The notes: generated by a model from the letters alone, not told the origin. Shown: positions 22,960-32,087, numbered from the stretch's first letter. The stretch: 52,705 nt of DNA from CAZKWY01 sp964556655 (GCA_964556655.1 CAZKWY010000003.1:1-52705), one strand, 5' to 3'. Numbers and translations: made by a program.

Positions 22960-24642
22960 ATGACTAAAAAAACAGAGAAGAAAAATTTACGCATCATTCC
23001 TTTGGGCGGTTTAGAAGAAATAGGCCGCAATATGACAGCTTTTGAATATGGCGACGATATCATTATTGTAGATATGGGCCTTCAATTCCCTGATGACAAT
23101 ATGCCCGGCATCGACTATATCATTCCCAACACAGCGTATCTTAAAGACAAAAAAGATAAAATCTTAGGAGTTATTATTACTCATGGCCATTACGATCATA
23201 TTGGAGCTATTCCTCATTCTATCGGCCGCCTCGGCAATCCCACCATTTACACCACTCCTCTTACTAAAGGAATCATTCTTAAGCGACAGGAAGACTTTCC
23301 CAATGCTTCTAAATTAGACATCCACGAAATTAAAAAAACCGACAAGATTACATTAGGCTGTTTTGAAATTGAATTTTTCCATGTCAATCACAACATTCCT
23401 GATGGCGTGGGACTGGCAATCAATACTCCTATTGGCCGCGTTGTCCACACAGGGGACTTTAAGTTTGACCATACTCCTATTGGAGACAAGCCAGCTGACA
23501 TTTCCCATCTTAATGAAATTGCCAAAAAAGGCGTTTTATGCCTAATGTCGGATAGCACTAACGCAGAAAAACCCGGCACTTCTATTTCAGAAAAAGACAT
23601 TCAAGACAATTTAGAGATTATCTTTAAAGAGTCAAAAGGAAGAATTATTATTAGCACTTTTGCCTCCCTTTTAAGCCGCATTCAAGAAGTAATTAATTTG
23701 GCAGAAAAATACGACCGTTATATTGCCGTAGATGGATACAGCATGAAGAACAATGTGCAAATAGCCCATCATTTGAAATATCTTCAATCAAAAAAGGGCG
23801 CTTTCATCAAAACAAGCCAAGTTAACGAATATCCAGACAATAAAGTAGTGCTCGTGTGTACCGGCGCGCAGGGAGAGGACAACGCTGTTTTAATGAGAAT
23901 CGCCAATAAAGAGCATAAGCATGTCCATATAGGAAAAGGCGACGCGGTAGTCCTTTCTTCCTCTGTCGTCCCAGGCAACGAAAAAGCCGTCCAGACGCTA
24001 AAAGATAATTTCTGGAAACAAGGAGCAAGAGTTTATCATTACCAAATGATGGATATCCACGCCGGCGGGCATGCCCAAGCAGACGATCTCAAAGCAATGA
24101 TTAATCTTATTAAACCCAAGTTCTTTATGCCTATTCACGGAAACTACTATATGCTGAAACTACACGGCGAGATAGCAGAAAGCGTTGGCATACCAAAGAA
24201 AAACATCATCATTGCCAGCAACGGCAATATTGTCTTGCTGAACAAAACATCTGCTCGTATTAGCAAAGAAGTTGTGCCAGCCAATTATGTAATGGTAGAC
24301 GGATTAGGCGTAGGAGATGTCGGCCAAGTAGTATTAAGAGATCGTCAAGCGATGGCTCAGGACGGCATGTTTGTGGTGATCGCTGTCATTGACAGCCATA
24401 CCGGCAAGATTAAAGGAGAACCAGACATCATTTCGCGAGGATTTGTCTATTTAAGAGAGTCAAAAGATCTTTTAACACAGACTCGCCAAAAGGTGAAAGA
24501 AATTATTCAGCATTCAGCCGCTCCTCATGGAACTACCAACTGGAGCTATATCAAAGATAGCATCAGAGAAAAAATTGGAGAGCTTCTTTACCAAAAAACG
24601 CAAAGAAGGCCGATGGTGCTTCCTGTCGTGATTAAAATATAA
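22960..24642 (+). CDS. rnj: Ribonuclease J
   Basis: 560-residue metallo-beta-lactamase/beta-CASP ribonuclease with 5' exonuclease and endonuclease activity in mRNA turnover and rRNA maturation. The opening LRIIPLGGLEEIGRNMTAFEY is the family start; the metal site is HGHYDH (75-80), with later ligands in VHTGDFKFDH and HGNYYML. The C-terminal domain is present (VMVDGLGVGDVGQVVLRDR). Length matches bacterial RNase J. The gene sits directly after tRNA-Leu. Confidence 0.95.
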   Translation: MTKKTEKKNLRIIPLGGLEEIGRNMTAFEYGDDIIIVDMGLQFPDDNMPGIDYIIPNTAYLKDKKDKILGVIITHGHYDHIGAIPHSIGRLGNPTIYTTPLTKGIILKRQEDFPNASKLDIHEIKKTDKITLGCFEIEFFHVNHNIPDGVGLAINTPIGRVVHTGDFKFDHTPIGDKPADISHLNEIAKKGVLCLMSDSTNAEKPGTSISEKDIQDNLEIIFKESKGRIIISTFASLLSRIQEVINLAEKYDRYIAVDGYSMKNNVQIAHHLKYLQSKKGAFIKTSQVNEYPDNKVVLVCTGAQGEDNAVLMRIANKEHKHVHIGKGDAVVLSSSVVPGNEKAVQTLKDNFWKQGARVYHYQMMDIHAGGHAQADDLKAMINLIKPKFFMPIHGNYYMLKLHGEIAESVGIPKKNIIIASNGNIVLLNKTSARISKEVVPANYVMVDGLGVGDVGQVVLRDRQAMAQDGMFVVIAVIDSHTGKIKGEPDIISRGFVYLRESKDLLTQTRQKVKEIIQHSAAPHGTTNWSYIKDSIREKIGELLYQKTQRRPMVLPVVIKI

Positions 24643-24646
24643 TGGC

Positions 24647-24727
24647 TTGACTTAGATTGAATAAAAAGGCACAATAGAACAACATAGCTTTTTTAAAACA
24701 AATATAGGACAAGCGCTAAAAGCGCTT
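24647..24727 (+). promoter_or_regulatory. Promoter and leader hairpin of the LysM-like membrane protein gene
   Basis: -35 TTGACT at 24647-24652, 17-bp spacer, -10-like CACAAT at 24670-24675. In the leader, AAGCGCT-AAA-AGCGCTT (24711-24727) forms a 7-bp hairpin without a following T tract, so it is a leader structure rather than a terminator. Confidence 0.4.
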
Positions 24728-24783
24728 AGAAAAATTATGGAGGGAGAAAAAGGTCGACTAAAAGATTACTGAAAGGAAATTTT

Positions 24784-25545
24784 ATGTTAAATCAAGAAAA
24801 GATTTTTCCAGATAATCGCCAATCCGACCAAGCCGCTTCTTTGGCCGCCGCATGGCAAGACCAAGATCCTATCTTCCCCCCTCAACAGAACCAACCCTCT
24901 TCGGAAGGCGGACCTCAATTCGGCCAAAGCGATTCAGGAGGCTCTAATAAGGGAGGATTTAGAGGCTGGATCAATAAATACGGCAGCTCTGTCATCCTTC
25001 CCATGGTCGCCCTGATCATTTTGGGGGGAGGAATTTATCTTTATGCCAGCCAAAAAGGAGAAGAAGCCAATATTCTCCTAGAAGATGACGAAACCAATCA
25101 AGAAAATATTGTCGTAGAAAACGGAACCGTTGATTTAGGAGAAGGAGAAGAAGATGAAGATGTGACAAAAGAAGTCTCTCCTGCCCCAGAACAATCCCAG
25201 CCCGAACCAGAACTAGAGCCTGAAGAAGAGATAATCCCAGAGGGCAGAAAAGAAGGCACACAGATTATAGAAACAGCGGCCCCCGGGGAAGGAATGACTC
25301 ACTTGGCTCGTCGAGCTCTTAAAGATTACCTTGAAGATAGCCCCCAAGAAGAACTTGCCAAAGAGCACAAAATCTATATCGAGGATTATCTCAAAGATAA
25401 AAAAGGCGCACACGGATTAGAGATTGGCGAAGAAATTAGCTTTTCAAAGGATTTAATCCAAGAAGCGATTAACGCTTCCGAAGAGCTGACAGAACATCAG
25501 TTAGAAATTATTAAACAGAAATACAGTGCTACTGTTGTTCTGTAA
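24784..25545 (+). CDS. Single-pass membrane protein with a C-terminal LysM-like domain
   Basis: 253 residues. A Gln/Pro-rich cytosolic part (1-60) precedes a membrane helix at about 68-89, then an acidic linker of Glu/Pro (95-155) and a C-terminal domain from about 165 with APGEGMTHLARRALKDYLED, LAKEHKIYIEDYL and GEEISFSKDLIQEAI. This last part looks like an expanded LysM-type fold that would face the cell wall. Start set by GAAAGGA upstream of ATG. Function unknown; a structural envelope role is likely. A bidirectional terminator follows. Confidence 0.65.
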   Translation: MLNQEKIFPDNRQSDQAASLAAAWQDQDPIFPPQQNQPSSEGGPQFGQSDSGGSNKGGFRGWINKYGSSVILPMVALIILGGGIYLYASQKGEEANILLEDDETNQENIVVENGTVDLGEGEEDEDVTKEVSPAPEQSQPEPELEPEEEIIPEGRKEGTQIIETAAPGEGMTHLARRALKDYLEDSPQEELAKEHKIYIEDYLKDKKGAHGLEIGEEISFSKDLIQEAINASEELTEHQLEIIKQKYSATVVL

Positions 25546-25596
25546 AATGAATTATTTTGTATTTATTAGTTCTTTCTTTGTAAAAAACACCTAAAC

Positions 25597-25627
25597 AAAA
25601 ACTCCCGGAGATAATCCGGGAGTTTTT
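25597..25627. terminator. Bidirectional intrinsic terminator
   Basis: Stem ACTCCCGG / CCGGGAGT (8 bp, perfect) extended by an A run on the left and a T run on the right, 7-base loop. It separates the plus-strand membrane protein gene from the convergent peptidoglycan hydrolase gene. Confidence 0.9.
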
Positions 25628-25642
25628 GTTTTTTAGAAAAAA

Positions 25643-26977
25643 TTAATCAAAATACTGGCTTTGGAAGTTGCCTGTTAAATTAATAACATAATCTGTCACT
25701 TTATGATAAATCCATTTTTGGTAATTGCCGCCAGCCAAATATTTGGCATAAGCAGTTCTCTCGCCAATTTCTGTTCTTTGGTTGGCTCCCCCATTAGAAA
25801 GCTTAATAGCCGCAGCCATAAAAGCGTCTTCAGGCCGCCATGGGCTCGGCGGACTATGCCCGGTTAAGCCAGCCACCTGATCTTTGTAGGCCAGCCAGGT
25901 AGCAGGCATAAATTGGGCAATGCCCATCGCCCCCCCGCATCCATACCACGGCTCAGCTGAAACTGGCTGAAGATCAGGATTAAGACCTAATTCTCGACAG
26001 ATTTGCAAAAAGGCGTTTTTCTGCTTTTCGGCAGTAGTGGTATAGCCCAGTCTAAGATAGCACTGATACATATCTTCTCGCCAATTACCTGTCCCTACAT
26101 TCAGTCCCAGCCTTGATTCCGCTTCCAAGACGCCCAAAAGATAAGCTGGCCTAATACCCGTTCTTGAGCCAGCCAGAATAGCATATTGCACAGCGTTGTC
26201 TAAAGAAAGATTGTATTTTTCCAATAAAGAAAGCTGCTCTTTAATATGGCCAATCTCGTTTTCTTTTCCTTTAATAAGCCTTTGATAACGATCCTCCTCT
26301 CCTTTGGTCTGGCCCAAAAGATTCTCCTTTTGGTTTTGCTTGCTTTCCACAGTATTCTTTTGAACTAACTGAAAAGATTTAAGGCGATTCTGCTCCTGCC
26401 TTTCTTCTTCTAAAACAAGCTTATCCTCTTCCATTTGGCTCTTGGCCTCTCTTAAGGAAGCCAAAGCACTGTGAATCTTTTCTTGGACTGTCTCCAAAGC
26501 ATTTAACTGATCAAAAAAATCAGAAAATCGTTTATTTTTAAGCATCACCTCAAAAAGGGCTTCTTTATCGTAATAACTGACTACTCTAATATATTCGCTT
26601 AAAATGTCCTTTTTTTCAGCCACAGTATTCCTTAGTCCCTTAATCTCTTCATCAAGCTGGTCTATTTCTAAGGTATTTCTCCTAATAACCAGATCAAGCT
26701 GGCTTATTTCAGCGCGATATTTATCAATTTCGTTCTCCAAAAGGCTAATATCGTTTTGTAGGCTTTTTGCTTTAGAACGATTTTTCTGAATTTCCTGCTG
26801 ATAATTATTAATTTCCTGCTGTTTCTGCCTAATTTGCTCTTCCAATTCTCTTTTGAGCTGTTCTGTGTTTTCTGCCGCTTTTAAATCATAAAAAAGAGGA
26901 AATGCCAAAAAAAGGATTAACACTGCTAGCAACCCTTTGCACAAAAAGTTTTTGTTTTTTTTAATTTTTATCCCCAC
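25643..26977 (-). CDS. Secreted coiled-coil lytic transglycosylase
   Basis: 444 residues: signal peptide (about 12-34), a long PcsB-like coiled coil (35-255), and a lysozyme-like transglycosylase domain (about 260-440). The catalytic Glu is probably E287 in LEAESRLG, and MGIAQFMPATW near 351 and the closing YLAGGNYQKW segment are typical. The coiled coil resembles the regulatory arms of septal hydrolases controlled by FtsEX, but no ftsEX is nearby. Start is GTG at 26975-26977. It would cut peptidoglycan glycan strands outside the membrane, probably at division. Confidence 0.85.
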   Translation of the reverse strand: MGIKIKKNKNFLCKGLLAVLILFLAFPLFYDLKAAENTEQLKRELEEQIRQKQQEINNYQQEIQKNRSKAKSLQNDISLLENEIDKYRAEISQLDLVIRRNTLEIDQLDEEIKGLRNTVAEKKDILSEYIRVVSYYDKEALFEVMLKNKRFSDFFDQLNALETVQEKIHSALASLREAKSQMEEDKLVLEEERQEQNRLKSFQLVQKNTVESKQNQKENLLGQTKGEEDRYQRLIKGKENEIGHIKEQLSLLEKYNLSLDNAVQYAILAGSRTGIRPAYLLGVLEAESRLGLNVGTGNWREDMYQCYLRLGYTTTAEKQKNAFLQICRELGLNPDLQPVSAEPWYGCGGAMGIAQFMPATWLAYKDQVAGLTGHSPPSPWRPEDAFMAAAIKLSNGGANQRTEIGERTAYAKYLAGGNYQKWIYHKVTDYVINLTGNFQSQYFD

Positions 26978-27004
26978 TTTTTAAGAGAGTTCAGAAAATT
27001 AACT

Positions 27005-27694
27005 CTACGCCGCTGGTTCATTTCCTTCAGGAGCCAGCGATTCTTCGCCCCCCGCTTCTTCTTTGGCCTTGCCTTTTTCTTCAACTTCTACTTCTTCGGT
27101 TGATTCGACAGGAGCTTCGTCTAATTCTTCCAGCTCCTCTTGGCTTCGAGGAGGAACTACCGAGGCGACTGTCTCGTCAGGCTCAGCCATAATAGTAATT
27201 TTTTCAGAAGCTTTTAGATCTTTAATATGAATATTGTCGTCGAATGTTTTCAGAAAAGAAATATCTACCTTGATCTCATTAGGCAAATCTTGAGGTAAAG
27301 CTTCTACCTCTACATATTGAATATTTTTGATCAGCACGCCTCCTTCTCTTTCCACCGCTTCTGATTCTCCAACGAAAACAAGAGGCACTTCTACGGCAAT
27401 AGCTTCGTCCATTTTTACTTGATAAAAATCAACATGAATAGGATCGCCCTTAACAGGATCTTTGGCCACATCGTGGATTAAGACAGTTCTTTCTTCATCT
27501 CCGTCTATCTTTAGCTTAAGCAAAGTGCTTTCGCCAGCTTTTTTATAGGCCTTATTAAAGTTACTGCTATCCAGCATTAAATTAACATTGGCATCAGTAT
27601 GACCATACAGAACAGCCGGAACAAATCCATTTTTCCGGAAAGTTTTATTCTTAGAACCTAAAATTTGACGTTTTTTAGCCGATAATTCTAACAT
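27005..27694 (-). CDS. rplY: 50S ribosomal protein L25 (CTC form)
   Basis: About 229 residues, the long Ctc-type L25: an N-terminal 5S rRNA-binding domain starting LELSAKKRQILGSKNKTFRK, a TL5-like beta domain (YQVKMDEAIAVEVPLVFVGE), and a long acidic C-terminal tail from about 185, rich in Glu and Ala. The frame extends to 27730, but the ATG at 27692-27694 matches the family start and lies exactly seven bases after a TTGACC-17-TATGAT promoter, so it is preferred. Confidence 0.93.
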   Translation of the reverse strand: MLELSAKKRQILGSKNKTFRKNGFVPAVLYGHTDANVNLMLDSSNFNKAYKKAGESTLLKLKIDGDEERTVLIHDVAKDPVKGDPIHVDFYQVKMDEAIAVEVPLVFVGESEAVEREGGVLIKNIQYVEVEALPQDLPNEIKVDISFLKTFDDNIHIKDLKASEKITIMAEPDETVASVVPPRSQEELEELDEAPVESTEEVEVEEKGKAKEEAGGEESLAPEGNEPAA

Positions 27695-27701
27695 ACCTAG
27701 T

Positions 27702-27730
27702 ATCATAAACAAAAAAAGCTCCCTGGTCAA
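27702..27730 (-). promoter_or_regulatory. Promoter of rplY
   Basis: -35 TTGACC at 27725-27730, 17-bp spacer, -10 TATGAT at 27702-27707, then seven bases to the ATG. One of the clearest leaderless arrangements in the window. Confidence 0.6.
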
Positions 27731-27761
27731 GGAAATGGCCCAGCGCGATCTAAGCGCTAAA

Positions 27762-27944
27762 TTATTCCTGTTCTTTAACAGCTTCCACTGGACAGATCTC
27801 TTTGGCCTCTTCTAGGCAGGGAAATTCTTCGTATCCCTCTTTTAAAGAGGCCTTGCCTTCCTCATCAAGCTCAAAAGCCTCTTCGCAAACTGCCACGCAG
27901 CTTCCGCAGCCAATACATTTTTCTCTATCAATGGTTATTTTCAT
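27762..27944 (-). CDS. [4Fe-4S] ferredoxin, single cluster
   Basis: 60 residues from ATG. CIGCGSC supplies three cluster ligands and ICPVEAV the fourth; the two remaining Cys (in VAVC and FPCLEE) are placed like the disulfide of Thermotoga and Pyrococcus ferredoxins. It is an electron carrier, possibly for the hydrogenase or other redox enzymes. The ATG lies inside the last codons of the upstream aldolase gene, 17 bases from its stop, so the two are translationally linked. Confidence 0.92.
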   Translation of the reverse strand: MKITIDREKCIGCGSCVAVCEEAFELDEEGKASLKEGYEEFPCLEEAKEICPVEAVKEQE

Positions 27945-28689
27945 TATTGAAAACAATCTTTTTGATTTGTTCGGTTATTTCATAAGGGTCCTCCCTTTGC
28001 CAAACATTTCTTCCCACTGCCAAACCAATCGCTCCTGCTGACATAATGCTACTAACTACTTCTAAAAACTTATCGTCAGAAACTTTAGGTCCGCCAGATA
28101 AAACTACTTTGGTTTTACCTGCCGCCCGAACAGCACCAGCAAAAGCTTCTTCTGATCCGCAGTATTTTATTTTAACCATATCAGCGCCTAATTCAAGCCC
28201 CAGCCGAGCAGCATAAGCGGTAATTTCCGGAGAAGAGTCGTTTTCCACGGCCTTGCCGCGCGGATACATCCAGCCGATTACCGCCATTCCTTGACAATGG
28301 GCCTGTTCAACTATTCTACCAAATTCCCTTAGCATAAGGTACTCATATTTGCTCCCTAAATAAACCGTATATCCCACAGCACAAGCGCCTAATGCCGCCG
28401 CTTCTTCAACAGAGCAAAGCTGGACAGAAAGCGGCTCGCCTTGAGGTATTCTTGTCTTCCCATTGAGCTTGATAATGAGCGGCATTTTATCCTCGTAGCC
28501 AGGATAATATTTTTCTGCCACTCCTTTTTGCAGAACTACGCCGCTATAGCCCCCTTTGACAGCAAGATCCAGAATGTATTTTGGGTCAATGCTTTTGCCG
28601 ATTAGATCAACTGGACCATGCTCCATGCCATGATCGTAAGCAAGATAAATCGCTTTTTCCCTTGTAGTAATTTTTGATAAATCGTTCAT
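27928..28689 (-). CDS. Class I fructose-bisphosphate aldolase, archaeal/DhnA type
   Basis: 253-residue TIM barrel. AYDHGMEHGPVD near 17-28 is the phosphate-loop start, MVKIKYCG contains the likely Schiff-base Lys (about 173), and VVLSGGPKVSDD and GAIGLAVGRNVWQ form the phosphate site. This DhnA family cleaves fructose 1,6-bisphosphate in archaea and many Patescibacteria. It fits with gap, rpe, rpiB and transketolase upstream on the same strand. Other DhnA members act on related sugar phosphates, so exact substrate is inferred. Confidence 0.88.
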   Translation of the reverse strand: MNDLSKITTREKAIYLAYDHGMEHGPVDLIGKSIDPKYILDLAVKGGYSGVVLQKGVAEKYYPGYEDKMPLIIKLNGKTRIPQGEPLSVQLCSVEEAAALGACAVGYTVYLGSKYEYLMLREFGRIVEQAHCQGMAVIGWMYPRGKAVENDSSPEITAYAARLGLELGADMVKIKYCGSEEAFAGAVRAAGKTKVVLSGGPKVSDDKFLEVVSSIMSAGAIGLAVGRNVWQREDPYEITEQIKKIVFNNENNH

Positions 28690-28754
28690 TGTTCAAAAGC
28701 TTTAATGCGAAAAAGTGACAATTTTACAATTAACAACTGTCCGCAAAAAAAACT

Positions 28755-30017
28755 CTACAAAATTAAATGCCCTTTACACAAATTATCCATTAACGACTCA
28801 TCCATACGCGGCTCCCCTAAATAATCAATAAAAACTTTATTCCAAATAGCTTCCTGTTGGTGATAGCAATATCTTGACTCAAAATCAGCCTTATGGAGCA
28901 AAGAAATACCATTGTCAAAAAGATTAAAACTGATAAGCTCTTCTCCGCCGTCAAAAGAGAAAAAATCAGCCACTGCCTGCGTGTCGTTCCAAAAACCCAG
29001 CCCAGCTTCAGGGAAGCGATTGCTAAACTTTTTAAGGACGGAAGAAACGCTGTAATAATGCCACGCTTCTGTATTAATGCGAGGCTCGAATAGGCGCGGA
29101 TCATGGGGGTCTTTTTTAGCCAAATATTTTGAAAGCACTCGCCAGGCAACACCATCTCCTTTAGGCAGAGGATCCTTGCTCGCTTTTACTTTTAGCGCTT
29201 CGATCATTTTTTTAGCAAAATTCGGCTCTTGGCTATATCTTTCAAAAAGGCGCGCGTGCCAATCTACTTCATAAGCGTAGTGAAGAGTCATAAAAAAAAG
29301 ATAAAGGATTTCTCCAGAAAGATTACTGCCTGTAGGAATGACAAAGACAATGCCCATTTCCTTTAAATGACTCATATGATGAAGCTTTTCTTCCAAAAAA
29401 CTCTTCCCTGCGCCAGCCCACTTTTGCGGCAAGACAATAATCTTAATTTCTCTTTTCTCAAAATCATCTTTAGTAAGATCGCTATAGGGCTTGAAAAAAA
29501 CTTCGTTAAGCCAATCGCCATCTTCAATAAATCTTAGAGCGCAAAAAATCTCAAAGATATCTTCTTTTTCTATCATTTTCTCCAAATCATCTCCGTATCC
29601 CAAGCTACGCATAATCTTTTGAGGGGGGTTAATCCGCAAAAGCTCTTTGGCTTTCTCCTCCTTGAGATAAAAGCCCAGCATGTTGCCAGTTAACTCCTTG
29701 GCAGCGTTAACCATGCTGCGATAGCCCGCTTCGGTAGAAAAATCAGGCTTGCGAAAATGCTTAAATAAAGAGTCATTTGACGCTTTAGCTTTTTCCGTTA
29801 AAAGTTGATGAATTTTTTGCGGATCAATTTTGAAAAAATCTCCTTCCTTGCCCAATCCTAAATCAGCCAATTTTTCTCTTGTCTGATGTTCGTTTTCCCT
29901 TACTATTTCATTAAGCACGCCTTTCTTGTTGCTTACTTCTTCCATCCGAACCTCCAGCCAACTGACCATTTCTTTGGAAGCGCCCAATAATTTAGAAATT
30001 TTAGAAAGATAGTCCAT
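28755..30017 (-). CDS. Conserved-looking protein of unknown function, 420 residues
   Basis: I do not recognise this family. The protein is soluble with no membrane segment. Residues 1-70 are mostly helical; the middle has a strand-like core IKIIVLPQKWAGAGKSFLEE, KLHHMSHLKEMGIVFVIPTG; the last third is aromatic with HYYSVSSVLKKFSNRF, DTQAVADFFSFDGGEELISF and SRYCYHQQEAIW. GAGKS resembles part of a P-loop but lacks the usual upstream strand spacing, so ATP binding is unproven. Strong Shine-Dalgarno GAGGGAGGGAG before ATG. It lies between a pilin and the aldolase in the carbon-metabolism run. Confidence 0.65.
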   Translation of the reverse strand: MDYLSKISKLLGASKEMVSWLEVRMEEVSNKKGVLNEIVRENEHQTREKLADLGLGKEGDFFKIDPQKIHQLLTEKAKASNDSLFKHFRKPDFSTEAGYRSMVNAAKELTGNMLGFYLKEEKAKELLRINPPQKIMRSLGYGDDLEKMIEKEDIFEIFCALRFIEDGDWLNEVFFKPYSDLTKDDFEKREIKIIVLPQKWAGAGKSFLEEKLHHMSHLKEMGIVFVIPTGSNLSGEILYLFFMTLHYAYEVDWHARLFERYSQEPNFAKKMIEALKVKASKDPLPKGDGVAWRVLSKYLAKKDPHDPRLFEPRINTEAWHYYSVSSVLKKFSNRFPEAGLGFWNDTQAVADFFSFDGGEELISFNLFDNGISLLHKADFESRYCYHQQEAIWNKVFIDYLGEPRMDESLMDNLCKGHLIL

Positions 30018-30043
30018 ATTTTTCTCCCTCCCTCAGATAAAAA

Positions 30044-30535
30044 CTAATCGCTCCACCAATTATTAGCCGGAGCATCATAAGGCGGCTCCGGACCTAACTC
30101 ATAGCAACACCCATTGCCGTCGTTATAAAAGCCATTATCCTGATCGGCTAGAGGATAATTGCCTGAATATTCAAAACGGCATCTTAGGCCATAGCCCGGA
30201 AAGTCATTCTCCTCTCCTCCATCATAGCCATACCAATAATTACCCGTATTAGAAGGATCTTTGGGCAAAGAAGATAGATAAGGAGAAAGATCGGCCTCTA
30301 AAAGACTCCATCCTGGGCCATTGCTTTGTACGTGCCTCGCGGGGTAAGAAGCATCGTGATCGCTTTGGTAGAGCTCTAGGGCTGTCTGAATTTGCCTTAA
30401 ATCTTCCAAGCGCGAGGCATCTCTTGATTTTTTTCTGGCACTGCCCAAAGAGATTAAAGTCAAAGTAGCCATAAGGCCGATAATAGCCACTACGATTAAA
30501 AGCTCCATAATGGTAAATCCTTTTTGTCTTTTCAT
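30044..30535 (-). CDS. Type IV pilin-like (GspG/PilA) prepilin, copy 1
   Basis: 163 residues starting KRQKGFTIMELLIVVAII: the class III signal with cleavage after Gly, Glu at mature position 5 and a hydrophobic N-terminal helix. After SARKKSRDASRLEDLRQIQTAL the globular domain ends in a Cys pair within GNGCCYELGPEPP. It would be cleaved by a prepilin peptidase and assembled into a pilus or competence pseudopilus. It is paralogous to the pilin at 31573 and separated from it by a PfkB kinase gene. No assembly ATPase genes are in the window. Confidence 0.9.
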   Translation of the reverse strand: MKRQKGFTIMELLIVVAIIGLMATLTLISLGSARKKSRDASRLEDLRQIQTALELYQSDHDASYPARHVQSNGPGWSLLEADLSPYLSSLPKDPSNTGNYWYGYDGGEENDFPGYGLRCRFEYSGNYPLADQDNGFYNDGNGCCYELGPEPPYDAPANNWWSD

Positions 30536-30540
30536 AAAAA

Positions 30541-31527
30541 CTATATCTTTTCTTTAATAATCTTGACCTTTTCCCACGGGCCCCAATCTCCTTTCTTTAG
30601 CAAGCCTCGCGCCGCGCCAAATTCCTGTAAAACAGCTGTCGCGTTGGCAGTTCCCAGCTGAATAGCATATCCAATGTCTTCTTTCTTTACATACCCGGCA
30701 GTAAAGCCAGAACCAAAGGCATCCCCTGCTCCAGTGCGATCAACTAAATCAGATTCAGGGATGCCGGCGCAATAACGATAGCGGCCGTCAGAAGCCACCG
30801 CCCCTTCAGGCCCTTTAGTCATAACTACGATCCCTTTGACCATCTCATCTAAAACAGAAAAAATCTCTTCTTCTTTATCATAGCTAATGCCGGTAATAAT
30901 AGACGCTTCTTCTTGATTGACAAATAAAATATCTATTTTGCCTAAAAAACTTTTTAGATTGTCCAGACCGTCAGAAAGCTGCTCTTGGCCGACTGGATTA
31001 GCCGCTACCTTAATTCCTTCTTTTTCCGCGTATTCTACTACTGATTTAACTACTTTCCATGAATTACCAGATAAAGAAGCCAGATAAAACCATTTGCTTT
31101 TTAATTTAGAAAAATCAATATCTTTTTCTTCTATTTCATGGCAGGCGCCCAGTTTTTTTAAAATGGAACGACCTTCTTTGGGCTTTGATAAAACTACTGA
31201 AAAAGCTGTGGGATGGCTGTCAGTTTCTATTAGCAAATCAGGAGAAACATCATTATCAGCCAACTCTTTTTTGACTCCTTCCCCCATAATATCCTTGCCG
31301 ATTTTGCCGAAATATCCTGCCTGATATCCCTGTCGAGAAAAAGTCACTGCTGAATTAGCGCCTGTTCCACCCATAGAGATAAAAACTTCGTCCATTTTCA
31401 TTTTTGATCCCAAGGGCACCGCTAGAGCTTTTTGGGTTAAAAAATTCTTATCTTCTATTAACTTAAATTCATCGCTGCTTAAATAAATATCTTGGGTTGC
31501 CGAACCCATAGTAATAATGTCATACAT
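30541..31527 (-). CDS. PfkB-family carbohydrate/nucleoside kinase
   Basis: 328-residue ribokinase-fold kinase. Landmarks are GSATQDIYLSSDEF near the start, MGGTGANSAVTFSRQGYQAG in the substrate part, and the ATP/anion-hole motif DRTGAGDAFGSGF with the catalytic Asp near 263. The family includes ribokinase, fructokinase, adenosine kinase and ADP-glucokinase-like enzymes; the sequence alone does not settle the substrate. Its place beside pentose phosphate genes favours a sugar or nucleoside feeding ribose or fructose phosphates. Six bases separate it from pilin copy 1. Confidence 0.88.
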   Translation of the reverse strand: MYDIITMGSATQDIYLSSDEFKLIEDKNFLTQKALAVPLGSKMKMDEVFISMGGTGANSAVTFSRQGYQAGYFGKIGKDIMGEGVKKELADNDVSPDLLIETDSHPTAFSVVLSKPKEGRSILKKLGACHEIEEKDIDFSKLKSKWFYLASLSGNSWKVVKSVVEYAEKEGIKVAANPVGQEQLSDGLDNLKSFLGKIDILFVNQEEASIITGISYDKEEEIFSVLDEMVKGIVVMTKGPEGAVASDGRYRYCAGIPESDLVDRTGAGDAFGSGFTAGYVKKEDIGYAIQLGTANATAVLQEFGAARGLLKKGDWGPWEKVKIIKEKI

Positions 31528-31572
31528 AGATTAGTCTATCCTGCTTTTAATTTCCTACACACCAGCCATTAA

Positions 31573-32046
31573 TTAATTCCACCAAAAACCTGTTTTAGGA
31601 GGGTCAGGCCCTAACTCATAGCCATATGTAACCGCGCCTATAACAAGACCGTTAAAATCTCCGTTATCCTCGCCAAGCAGAGAGAAATTTCCCGAGTGTT
31701 CAAAACCGCACATTATTCCATAGCCATCCCCCTCGCTGTCATAAAAATAAAACGTACCGTCTACTGGATCATTAGGCATTGTTGAAAGATAGGGGGCTAA
31801 ATCAGATTCAAGGCCGCTCCATTCACTATTACCGCTAAAAGCCCTGTCCCTTAATGGATAGCTTTCGTTATCGTTAAAATACATCTCTAAAGCGTTAACC
31901 ATTGTTCTCATATCTGATATCCTTCTCGCGTCTCTGCTTTTTACCCTCGCTGTGTTGATACTGGCAATAGTAAGAGTAGCCAGCAAACCGATAATGGCAA
32001 ATACCACCAATAGCTCAATAATAGTAAATCCTTCTTGTTTTCTCAT
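31573..32046 (-). CDS. Type IV pilin-like prepilin, copy 2
   Basis: 157 residues starting RKQEGFTIIELLVVFAII with the same cleavage site and mature Glu5 as copy 1, then STINTARVKSRDARRISDMR-like helix and a globular domain ending GYELGPDPPKTGFWWN. The two copies share the same layout and closing ELGP-P-P segment, so they arose by duplication. It follows the transketolase C-terminal subunit gene by about 40 bases. Confidence 0.9.
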   Translation of the reverse strand: MRKQEGFTIIELLVVFAIIGLLATLTIASINTARVKSRDARRISDMRTMVNALEMYFNDNESYPLRDRAFSGNSEWSGLESDLAPYLSTMPNDPVDGTFYFYDSEGDGYGIMCGFEHSGNFSLLGEDNGDFNGLVIGAVTYGYELGPDPPKTGFWWN

Positions 32047-32087
32047 TTAAATAAAACAATGGTTTTGTTTTTTGCGCTCTGCCTCTC

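Noticed and set aside
28755..30017. P-loop ATPase from GAGKS in the unknown 420-residue protein
   Set aside because: The full GxxxxGK[ST] pattern with a preceding strand is not present and no Walker B was found.
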